Source of the DNA: an uncultured bacterium
GTDB lineage: Bacteria > Pseudomonadota > Gammaproteobacteria > Burkholderiales > Burkholderiaceae_F
Direction of reading: 5' to 3'
NCBI GenBank assembly: GCA_905215795.1
Contig: CAJMRV010000024.1
Span: 1 to 14,737 of the forward strand
Length of the DNA stretch: 14,737 nucleotides
The translations under genes were made by a program, and so were the position numbers. Positions 1 to 5,697 of this stretch are shown here, in pieces; positions within the stretch are counted from its first letter, which is position 1; every line of letters starts with the position of its first letter. The notes beneath the pieces were generated by a model, which made no database searches, was not told the origin of the DNA, and worked only from the letters and a program-made list of their open reading frames with translations.

Positions 1-16
1 CCGCCCTTCGGGACTT

Positions 17-244
17 TCACCCTTTAGATACTGCGCATGCCCAGCGCACCAAAACGTCCTCGTCCCAGAGCACGAGGACGGAGCCCGTCACGGGGTTGAC
101 CTCCACGGATTCGACACCCTCGATGCCGAGGACGAGGCCGCGGACCTCTTCGAGGACGTCCTCTCCGAGCATCCGGACGACGGGGTGCCTCAGACGGAGG
201 CGTCCGGGAACGCGGCTCCTCACGGCTTGTTCAATATCGAGCAT
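17..244 (-). CDS. Small stand-alone HMA-like domain protein, metal cluster third gene
   Basis: A 75-residue soluble protein, probably an accessory or regulatory partner of the P-type ATPase encoded just upstream. It has the length and pattern of a ferredoxin-like heavy-metal-associated (HMA_2-type) domain. The N-terminus is arginine-rich (SRVPGRLRLRH, residues 10-20), followed by a helix and the strand-turn-strand VESVEVNPVTGSVLV (residues 44-58). There is no CxxC metal site; the only cysteine is C70. The same arginine patch and VNP-TGSV strand occur at the N-terminus of the ATPase, so the two probably arose by duplication. The start ATG at 244 follows an AGGGGATGAAGA stretch, and only 15 bases separate it from the ATPase stop, suggesting translational coupling. 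In ferrosome clusters a small HMA-like protein (FezC-type) accompanies the ATPase; that equivalence is inference. The operon may continue beyond the left edge. Confidence 0.82.
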   Translation of the reverse strand: MLDIEQAVRSRVPGRLRLRHPVVRMLGEDVLEEVRGLVLGIEGVESVEVNPVTGSVLVLWDEDVLVRWACAVSKG

Positions 245-259
245 TCTTCATCCCCTTTT

Positions 260-2698
260 TCAAGCGGCGGTGCTGGCAAGGCAGGCGCACGCGGGTTGAT
301 TGATGTCGGGCGCGCGGCCCTCGAAGACCGAGCGCACGTTGCAGGCGAGCATCCTCAGGTCGTGCCCGATGCGGGCCGCGACGCCGCCCCCGTTCTCGTA
401 GGGCCCGAGTTCGGGGCGCATCGAGTTGAGGCACACGAAGATGGTCGTCGTGTTGTGCAGGAGCGCCGAGACGACCGGGGTGAGCGCCCCGGCGAGGCCG
501 CCCGCGAGGAAGACGGAGTTCAGGCCGATCGAGGCGGCCATGTTCCCCTTGATGCGGCGCATCGTCGCCTCCGAGAGGTCGAACGCCATCAGAAGGTTCT
601 CGAGCGTCCCCTCGAGGACGACGTCGGCCACCTCCTGGGCGATGTCGGTGCTGTCGCGCAGGGTCGCGCCGACGTCGGCGGAGCTCAGAGCCGGCGAGTC
701 GTTGATGCCGTCGCCCACCATGAGGACGGTCCGGCCGGCGGCCTTGAGCTTGAGAACCTCGTCGGCCTTGTCCGACGGAAGGACCTGCGAGCGGTAGTCG
801 TCGATCCCGAGGCGTGCGGCGACCGCGCGGGCCGTGCGTTCGTCGTCACCCGTGAGCATGACGACGTGCATGCCGCGCGCCTTGAGGGCGCGGATCACGG
901 AGGGCGCTTCGGGACGGACCGGGTCCTCAATCCCGAGGAGACCGATCAGGCGGCCGCCCGAGGCGACGAAGAGGACGGTCTTCCCCTCGCCCGTCAGGCG
1001 GTCGATCGCGGCGCGGGCGTCCTTCGTCGAGCAGTCCACGCGTTCGTCCTCCTCGACGAAGTGCCGAGAGCCGAGGATCACGCGTTCGCCGTCGACGGTC
1101 GAGCAGATGCCGTGGGCGACCACGTACTCGACCTCGGTGTCGTGCTGTTCCTCGTAGTGGTCGAGCCCGCGTTCGTCGGCGGCGCGGACGACGGCCCTCG
1201 AGACCGGATGCGGGAAGTGCTCCTCGAGGCACGCCGAGAGGCGCAGGAGCTCGTCCTCGTCCCAGTCCCCGGAGAGCGGGACGACGTCCGAGAGCGTCGG
1301 CTGGGAGCTCGTGAGCGTGCCCGTCTTGTCGAAGACGACGGTGTCGACCTTGGAGAGCGCCTCGAGATAGCGCCCGCCCTTGACGAGGGCGCCGCGGGCG
1401 GTGCCCTCCTTCATGGCCGAGAGGATCGCAAGGGGCGTGGCCAGGCGGATCGCGCAGGAGTAATCGACCATCAGGACCGCCGCGGTGCGGTTGAGGTTCC
1501 GCGTCAGAAGCCAGACGACGCCCGCGAGCAGGAAGTTGAAGGGGACGATCGCGTCGGCGATGCGGGTCGCGCGGCTCTCGATCGAGGCCTTGGCGAGCTC
1601 GCTCTCCTCGACGAACTTGATGATCTTCGCGAGGCGGGTTCCGTCGCCCACGTGCGTGGGACGGATGCCGACCTCGCCGTCCTCGACGACGCAGCCCGCG
1701 AAGACGGTGCCGCCCGGGGCGCGGTGCACGGCGACGGCCTCGCCCGTCATAGTGGCCTGGTTGACGGCGGCCTCGCCGTCGACGACCACGCCGTCCACGG
1801 GGATGACGCTCCCCATGCGGACCACGACGACGTCGTCGGTGGTGACCTTCCGGATGGGGATGCGCTCGAGCGACTCACCGCGCCTCACCCAGACGCTGTC
1901 GCACTTGATCGAGAGCTGTTCGGCGAGGCTGTTCATGGACTTCTTCCTCGCGTACTTGTCGAGCATCTCGCCCAAGCCGAGGAGCAGGATCGTGAGCCCT
2001 GCGGTGCGCCAGTCGCGGCGCAGGATGGAGATGCCGACCGCGGCGGCGTCGAGCACGTCGACGTCGAGACGCCCGTGAAGGAGCGACTTCACGCCGTTGA
2101 AGATGATCGGAACGGCGCCGAGGACCGTGTTGGCGGTGGTGACCACGAACGGAAGGAAGCGGTTGATGACGAAGTAGCGGGCCACCTCGCCGAATTCAAG
2201 GCGCGGGGCCGCGTCGTCGGGCACGATCGCCGGGGCCTTCACGAGCCCCAGGGCGCGGCCGACCGGGCGGACGACGTCCGCGAGCACGGGCATGTCGTCC
2301 CAGCCGGAGCGGAAGGCCTCGCGGATTTGAACGACGAGCGGGTTCGAGCGGACGGCCTCGGCGAGGAGTCCCAGACGGCCCGACGGGCACGCGGTGCGCA
2401 CCACTGGAAGGCGCGCGGTCCTCGCGCGGGCCTCGTCGGTGACGAAGCGTTCGCGGCCCGAGCGGAAGATCGGGGGATGGTCGGCGAGGCCCGAGATGTA
2501 GCGGACCACGCCGTTTCTCGCCTCGAGGGTGTCGACCGTCACGACGACCGAGCCCGTCCTGGGATTGACGACGACGCCCGTGACGCCTTCGACCGCTTCG
2601 ATGTCGGAGGCGATGAGTTCGGCGCTCGCCCTCGTCATCGGCGTGTCGGTGCGCCAGCGCTGGCGGTTGCCGACTTCATGGATCAAACGGAATTGCAT
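260..2698 (-). CDS. P1B-type metal-transporting ATPase, SCA motif (FezB/P1B-6-like)
   Basis: An 812-residue membrane cation pump. The N-terminal HMA-like domain (about residues 1-65) lacks CxxC and has an arginine-rich opening (R4, R12, R14, R16) plus VVVNPRTGSVVV. Membrane segments lie near 174-207, 217-246, 386-398, 406-432 and 721-759. Diagnostic motifs: TGEA (318-321, actuator), DKTGTLT (D457 is the phosphorylated Asp), the HP motif of the nucleotide domain (H497-P498), MLTGDD and GDGINDSP (662-669). The transmembrane metal motif is SCA (414-416), followed by LATPLA, instead of CPC. The penultimate helix carries HNTTT (748-752), and the tail has two cysteines close together (CAC). The ATG at 2698 follows AAAGGGACAAC. 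An in-frame GTG 33 bases upstream has no properly spaced ribosome binding site. The unusual motif and its small partners suggest a P1B-6 (ferrosome) pump or a CtpC-like pump. The transported metal is not shown by the sequence; iron is my leading guess. Confidence 0.93.
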   Translation of the reverse strand: MQFRLIHEVGNRQRWRTDTPMTRASAELIASDIEAVEGVTGVVVNPRTGSVVVTVDTLEARNGVVRYISGLADHPPIFRSGRERFVTDEARARTARLPVVRTACPSGRLGLLAEAVRSNPLVVQIREAFRSGWDDMPVLADVVRPVGRALGLVKAPAIVPDDAAPRLEFGEVARYFVINRFLPFVVTTANTVLGAVPIIFNGVKSLLHGRLDVDVLDAAAVGISILRRDWRTAGLTILLLGLGEMLDKYARKKSMNSLAEQLSIKCDSVWVRRGESLERIPIRKVTTDDVVVVRMGSVIPVDGVVVDGEAAVNQATMTGEAVAVHRAPGGTVFAGCVVEDGEVGIRPTHVGDGTRLAKIIKFVEESELAKASIESRATRIADAIVPFNFLLAGVVWLLTRNLNRTAAVLMVDYSCAIRLATPLAILSAMKEGTARGALVKGGRYLEALSKVDTVVFDKTGTLTSSQPTLSDVVPLSGDWDEDELLRLSACLEEHFPHPVSRAVVRAADERGLDHYEEQHDTEVEYVVAHGICSTVDGERVILGSRHFVEEDERVDCSTKDARAAIDRLTGEGKTVLFVASGGRLIGLLGIEDPVRPEAPSVIRALKARGMHVVMLTGDDERTARAVAARLGIDDYRSQVLPSDKADEVLKLKAAGRTVLMVGDGINDSPALSSADVGATLRDSTDIAQEVADVVLEGTLENLLMAFDLSEATMRRIKGNMAASIGLNSVFLAGGLAGALTPVVSALLHNTTTIFVCLNSMRPELGPYENGGGVAARIGHDLRMLACNVRSVFEGRAPDINQPACACLASTAA

Positions 2699-2777
2699 GT
2701 TGTCCCTTTGGCTGTGAGCTGTGGGTTGCACTCCGGGGACGGCGCGGGCGGGACCGACCGGGCGGCCCGTCCCTTTT

Positions 2778-2815
2778 TGAAAACGGCCGCGCTTTGAATG
2801 CTCAAAGGCGGCCGT
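2778..2815 (-). terminator. Hairpin terminator between first and second genes of the metal cluster
   Basis: The sequence ACGGCCGC (2783-2790) pairs perfectly with GCGGCCGT (2808-2815). CTTTGA (2792-2797) pairs with TCAAAG (2802-2807) inside it, leaving one bulged G and a 4-base loop. Read on the minus strand the hairpin is followed by TTTTC and then AAAAA. The T run is short, so termination may be partial. Its place between two genes that otherwise look co-transcribed suggests attenuation that favours the small membrane protein over the pump. Confidence 0.6.
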
Positions 2816-2841
2816 GCGTCACCGGACGTTCAGGAAGCGGA

Positions 2842-3144
2842 TCAGCCTTCGCAGCAGGGCTTGGCGTCGGTGCATTCGCACGCCTCGCGGGCGGCCTTGC
2901 GTTCGGCCTCGGCCTTCTTCTCCTGGCTCTTGATCTGGGCTTCGGCGACGGCGTCGGCGATGTCCTCCTTGCAACCCTCGACGATGCCCATGGCCTTGTC
3001 CTTGAGGTCGATGCCGCCGGCGAGAAGGTCGGTGGCGAGGGGCTTGAGCTGGCACTTGCCGCGCGTCACGGCGACGGCGCCGAGGGCGCCGACGACGAGA
3101 CCGCCGAGGAAGAAGAGGCCGTACTTGGTCGGTTGATTGAGCAT
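2842..3144 (-). CDS. Small one-helix membrane protein with Cys-rich tail (DUF6110-like), metal cluster first gene
   Basis: A 100-residue protein, probably a scaffold or chaperone for the pump downstream. Residues 8-26 form one glycine-rich hydrophobic helix (YGLFFLGGLVVGALGAVAV) with small-residue spacing suited to helix packing. Residues 30-87 are charged and predicted helical, rich in Ala, Glu and Lys (KSQEKKAEAERK). The tail CECTDAKPCC (89-98), with C31 and C58, could bind metal. The start ATG at 3144 has GGAG nine bases upstream. Longer in-frame starts would put promoter and leader into the protein. It recalls DUF6110 proteins found beside such ATPases. The general plan (one N-terminal helix, Ala/Glu-rich helix, metal-binding tail) is that of mycobacterial PacL (DUF1490) partners of P-ATPases and of small ferrosome proteins. 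Family assignment is from memory of architecture, not a search. Confidence 0.85.
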   Translation of the reverse strand: MLNQPTKYGLFFLGGLVVGALGAVAVTRGKCQLKPLATDLLAGGIDLKDKAMGIVEGCKEDIADAVAEAQIKSQEKKAEAERKAAREACECTDAKPCCEG

Positions 3145-3194
3145 TTCGATTGACTCCGCATGCCTTGGTGATGAAATGGGGATGCGGCCTCCCA

Positions 3195-3216
3195 CCGCCG
3201 GGCACGTCGTCGGCGG
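3195..3216 (-). other. Hairpin in the metal-cluster 5' leader
   Basis: CCGCCG (3195-3200) and CGGCGG (3211-3216) can pair around a 10-base loop within the roughly 110-base leader that precedes the first gene. No T run follows it on the minus strand, so it is not an intrinsic terminator. It is a plain inverted repeat with no known function. Confidence 0.35.
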
Positions 3217-3260
3217 ACGGAGGCGTTCGTCACGGACGGACGAATTAATCCATGAACTGG

Positions 3261-3288
3261 ATTTTAATATCACCACAAACGGTGTCAA
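3261..3288 (-). promoter_or_regulatory. Sigma70-type promoter of the metal cluster
   Basis: On the minus strand a perfect -35 box TTGACA (3288-3283) is separated by 16 bases from TAAAAT (3266-3261), which matches the -10 consensus at five of six positions. This would start transcription near 3254, about 110 bases upstream of the small membrane protein. The spacer contains the inverted repeat CACC-N6-GGTG (3271-3284), a possible operator. The surrounding 120 bases are markedly AT-rich against the GC-rich genes, as expected for a promoter. Confidence 0.7.
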
Positions 3289-3300
3289 TAACCCTGAAAC

Positions 3301-3353
3301 ATTATCTTGCAGTATTATCGTCGTTAATAAAAACAAGAATAATGCGCATTTTC
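3301..3353 (-). promoter_or_regulatory. Fur-box-like elements upstream of the metal-cluster promoter
   Basis: Just upstream of the -35 box the minus strand carries two direct copies of GATAAT (3306-3301 and 3319-3314), the hexamer that builds classical Fur sites. Further upstream lies GAATAATGCGCATTTTC (3337-3353, plus strand), centred on the perfect palindrome AATGCGCATT. None is a full canonical Fur box, so iron control is a hypothesis. Their position upstream of the promoter would also suit an activator or a different regulator. Confidence 0.35.
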
Positions 3354-3388
3354 ATCACCGTGGAGACAAGACCACGCGAGCCTGACCC

Positions 3389-3856
3389 TCAACGCTTCAC
3401 GGCCACCGCGACGACGTCTTCAAAAACACAGGCATCACGCAATTCATTGAGAGTGAGACGCAATACGGTATGGAAATCCCCACCCGCCGGGTACACCTCG
3501 GTGCAGTCGAGAAGCGACGCATCAAGGAAGAGGCGCACGCCGGGGGCGAGACCGAACGGGGAGACGCCGCCCGGGTCGAAGCCCGTGAACATGGGCGTCT
3601 CCGCGGCGGAGAGCATGCGCGCCTTCTCCCCGAAGGCGGCCTTGAAGCGGGCGTTGTCGATCTTGTGGTCGCCCGCGCAGAGCACGACGACGGCACCCTC
3701 CCCCAGATGCAGGGCGACGGACTTGGCGATCTCATGGGGGCTGCACCCGATCTCCGCGGCCGCCTCGACGACGGTGTGAGTGCTTCCGGTGAACTCGATG
3801 AGGCGGTCTTCAAGGCCCGCGGCCCTGAGGGCGGCGAGTACGGCTGGATGGGTCAT
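3389..3856 (-). CDS. YbaK/ProX-family aminoacyl-tRNA deacylase
   Basis: A 155-residue cytoplasmic editing enzyme, the usual length for free-standing members that hydrolyse mischarged aminoacyl-tRNA (classically Ala or Cys on tRNA-Pro). The family's conserved lysine lies in IAKSVAL (K45), and the substrate-loop glycine-proline motif is in DPGGVSPFG (G96 to P100). VYPAGG (121-126) matches the later conserved strand. The ATG at 3856 is preceded by GGAGAGAGGAC, a good ribosome binding site. It is the only gene between the MATE terminator and the metal-cluster promoter and has its own predicted promoter, so it is probably monocistronic. No clear terminator follows, so some readthrough into the metal cluster is possible. 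The exact amino acid and tRNA edited cannot be told from the sequence. Confidence 0.9.
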   Translation of the reverse strand: MTHPAVLAALRAAGLEDRLIEFTGSTHTVVEAAAEIGCSPHEIAKSVALHLGEGAVVVLCAGDHKIDNARFKAAFGEKARMLSAAETPMFTGFDPGGVSPFGLAPGVRLFLDASLLDCTEVYPAGGDFHTVLRLTLNELRDACVFEDVVAVAVKR

Positions 3857-3989
3857 GTCCTCTCTCCTGCTGGTTCATTCATGTCCGGGCGGCCTCACGG
3901 GCCGCCGATCACTCCATGATAAGCGCGCGGCAGGGGCGTTTTGCGCCCTCCACCTCCTTCATTCCACCTAGTCCGCCGCGACACAGCGT

Positions 3990-4017
3990 ATTCTACGTGC
4001 CACACTGAAATTGTCAT
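3990..4017 (-). promoter_or_regulatory. Sigma70-type promoter of the YbaK-family gene
   Basis: On the minus strand ATGACA (4017-4012, one mismatch to -35) is followed after 16 bases by TAGAAT (3995-3990, one mismatch to -10). Transcription would start near 3983, giving a leader of about 125 bases. The -35 box is embedded in an inverted repeat listed separately. Confidence 0.6.
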
Positions 4018-4026
4018 CCGTGACAA
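4011..4026. promoter_or_regulatory. Inverted repeat over the ybaK -35 box, candidate operator
   Basis: TTGTCA (4011-4016) and TGACAA (4021-4026) form a perfect 6+4+6 inverted repeat that overlaps the predicted -35 element. This is the placement expected of a repressor site, but I cannot name the regulator. Confidence 0.4.
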
Positions 4027-4150
4027 CAATGAGGACGCTTTCGGCATGTCCTATCGATTATCTTGACAAACCAATCATGTCCATGACGATTATCGAATCC
4101 CGATTTTCAACAGGGTTTTCAACAAAGGCGCCTTCGGGAGAATCGGGCAC

Positions 4151-4178
4151 GAAAAAGGGCGTCCCGGAAGGGACGCCC
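4151..4178 (-). terminator. Intrinsic terminator after the MATE gene
   Basis: GGGCGTCCC (4157-4165) and GGGACGCCC (4170-4178) form a perfect 9-bp stem with a 4-base loop. On the minus strand this is followed directly by TTTTTC. It lies 25 bases beyond the MATE stop codon and is the clearest terminator in the window. Confidence 0.92.
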
Positions 4179-4202
4179 CGGAATCAGAAGGACGGGCGCG
4201 GA

Positions 4203-5558
4203 TCAGACGTTCGCGGAATCGAAGAAGCGCTTCGGGCGCATGTAGTAGAGGAGCGCGAGTCCGACGCCCCCGTAGAACACCCAGTCGCTCGTCCAGTACC
4301 ACTCGAGCACCTTCGTGTTGAAGGTGAGGCCCATGATGTAGAAGAAGTAGACGACGCTCCCGAAGGTCATCGCGATGAACGAGGGCCTGGCGGCGCCCAC
4401 GCCGGAGATGATGTACGTGTAGTACATGCTCGGGATGCCGACGATGTAGCCGGCGAGCATCATGTACATGACCGTCCCGGAGGCGTCGAGCACGTCCGTG
4501 ATGTCGGTGAAGAGCCTCAGCACCGCCGTCGGCGCCGCAAGGCAGAGGAGCACCACCGGGGCGAGCGTCAGCGCGCAGAGCACGAGCCCGCGCCTGGCCG
4601 TCGGGAACACCTCCTCCTTGAGCCCCCTCCCGAGGAGGTTCGAGCAGAGGGCGCCCGTCGCCGAGCCGTAGGCGTGGATCGAGAGGTAGAGCGCCGAGGA
4701 GCACTGGCGCACGACGTTGGAGACGGCGAGCGCGAGCGGTCCGATGTGTTCGACGCACACGAAGAAGTAGAGCCACGTCCCGAAGGCGAGCACCTCCTGC
4801 AGGCTCAGCCACCCGCCCACGCGGATCAGTTCGCGCTGCAGGGCGCCGCTCCAGCGGGCCGCACGGTCCAGGCCGTATTCGGCGAGCGGGATCCTGAGGA
4901 GGACGTAGCCCCCGAGGAAGAGGAGCGCCACGCCCTCGGAGACGGCCGAGGCGATGGCCGCCCCGGAGATCCCCATGGCGGGGACCGGCCCGAAGCCGAA
5001 GATGAGCGGATAGTTGAGGACCACGTTCGTGACGAGCATCACGACCGAGCTCAGCGTGATGATCCGCGTCTTGAGGATCCCCACGAAGAACGCCCTCAGG
5101 ACCGCGCACCCGAAGGCGAGCGGCAGTCCGAACCCGCGCCAGTAGAGGTAGAGCCCCGCCTCGCGCGCCACGTCAGGGTTGGAGGTGATCAGCCGCATGG
5201 CGGGCATCGACCAGAGGACGAGCGCGCCGACGAGGAGCGCCGAGAAGAGCATCAGTCCGTAGGTGCCGTTCATGACGATCGGCCCGATCTCGCGCCGGCG
5301 GTCCTGCCCGAAGCGGCGCGTCACGAAGACCTGCAGGCCGTAGGCGTAGCCGAAGCCGAGCGTCTCGATCGTGACGAAGGCGACCGTGGAGATGGCCGCG
5401 GCGCCGAGGGCCACCTCGGAGTAGCGTCCGAGGAAGGCGACGTCGGTCATGCCGATGAGCTGCTCGAGCATGTAGCTCAGCAGGAGCGGCCAGGCCATCA
5501 TGAAGATGTCGCGGTAGCCGAAGACGGGGGCGGCGGGCCCCTTGGCGGTGGTGTTCAT
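4203..5558 (-). CDS. MATE-family multidrug/toxin exporter
   Basis: A 451-residue inner-membrane antiporter with about twelve hydrophobic segments in two related halves, the normal size for the MATE family. These proteins export cationic drugs, dyes or metabolites using Na+ or H+. Typical features are the N-terminal WPLLLSYMLEQLIGMTDVAFLGR segment, in which the helix-1 residues precede D39 of TDVAFLGR, then VALGAAAIS, the GLQVFVTRRFGQ loop, and the second-half GGWLSLQEVLAFGTW. I chose the ATG at 5558 because it starts close to the first membrane helix. A longer in-frame start at 5606 adds only 16 low-complexity residues, and neither start has a good ribosome binding site. The gene lies between two terminators and so forms its own unit. 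I saw no clear promoter in the short gap upstream. The substrate is unknown. Confidence 0.92.
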   Translation of the reverse strand: MNTTAKGPAAPVFGYRDIFMMAWPLLLSYMLEQLIGMTDVAFLGRYSEVALGAAAISTVAFVTIETLGFGYAYGLQVFVTRRFGQDRRREIGPIVMNGTYGLMLFSALLVGALVLWSMPAMRLITSNPDVAREAGLYLYWRGFGLPLAFGCAVLRAFFVGILKTRIITLSSVVMLVTNVVLNYPLIFGFGPVPAMGISGAAIASAVSEGVALLFLGGYVLLRIPLAEYGLDRAARWSGALQRELIRVGGWLSLQEVLAFGTWLYFFVCVEHIGPLALAVSNVVRQCSSALYLSIHAYGSATGALCSNLLGRGLKEEVFPTARRGLVLCALTLAPVVLLCLAAPTAVLRLFTDITDVLDASGTVMYMMLAGYIVGIPSMYYTYIISGVGAARPSFIAMTFGSVVYFFYIMGLTFNTKVLEWYWTSDWVFYGGVGLALLYYMRPKRFFDSANV

Positions 5559-5639
5559 GGAGAAAAGGTTCGGTGCGGGCCCGCTCCGGAAGGGAGCCCC
5601 GGGCATGGCCGCGGACCGGAGGGAGCCGGTGCGCGGATG

Positions 5640-5683
5640 GAAAAGAGAATGAAGGGATGGAACATCGTCTGCTCCATCCCTTC
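5640..5683 (-). terminator. Intrinsic terminator after the hydrogenase operon
   Basis: GAAGGGATGGA (5651-5661) and TCCATCCCTTC (5673-5683) form a perfect 11-bp stem with an 11-base loop, starting 14 bases past the hydrogenase stop. On the minus strand the hairpin is followed by the T-rich stretch ATTCTCTTTTCC. The tract is interrupted, so it is slightly weaker than a classical terminator. Confidence 0.8.
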
Positions 5684-5697
5684 TTCGGGGACCTATT

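Larger units (their letters stand above)
3857..4202. other. 346-base intergenic region between MATE and ybaK genes
   Basis: No gene is supported here. The region holds the MATE terminator, the ybaK promoter, a palindrome at the -35 box, two copies of CGATTATC (4055-4062 and 4087-4094, 32 bases apart) and a tandem TTTTCAACA pair (4104-4112 and 4116-4124). The ybaK leader contains two hairpins: GGCGGCC/GGCCGCC (3888-3906, 7-bp stem) and GGGCG/CGCCC (3934-3948). Confidence 0.6.

Noticed and set aside
185..2797. Long open frame on the plus strand opposite the P-type ATPase
   Set aside because: It is an antisense by-product of high-GC codon use; the translation is Asp/Arg/Gly-rich without domains, while the minus strand carries full P-type ATPase motifs. 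The same applies to plus-strand frames at 4011-5711, 5770-7614, 7764-9590, 10811-12304 and 12310-13017.
3857..3885. Nine-codon upstream frame (M-N-E-P-A-G-E-R-T) overlapping the ybaK start
   Set aside because: It has no ribosome binding site and only one proline, so a leader-peptide control by proline starvation is not supported.
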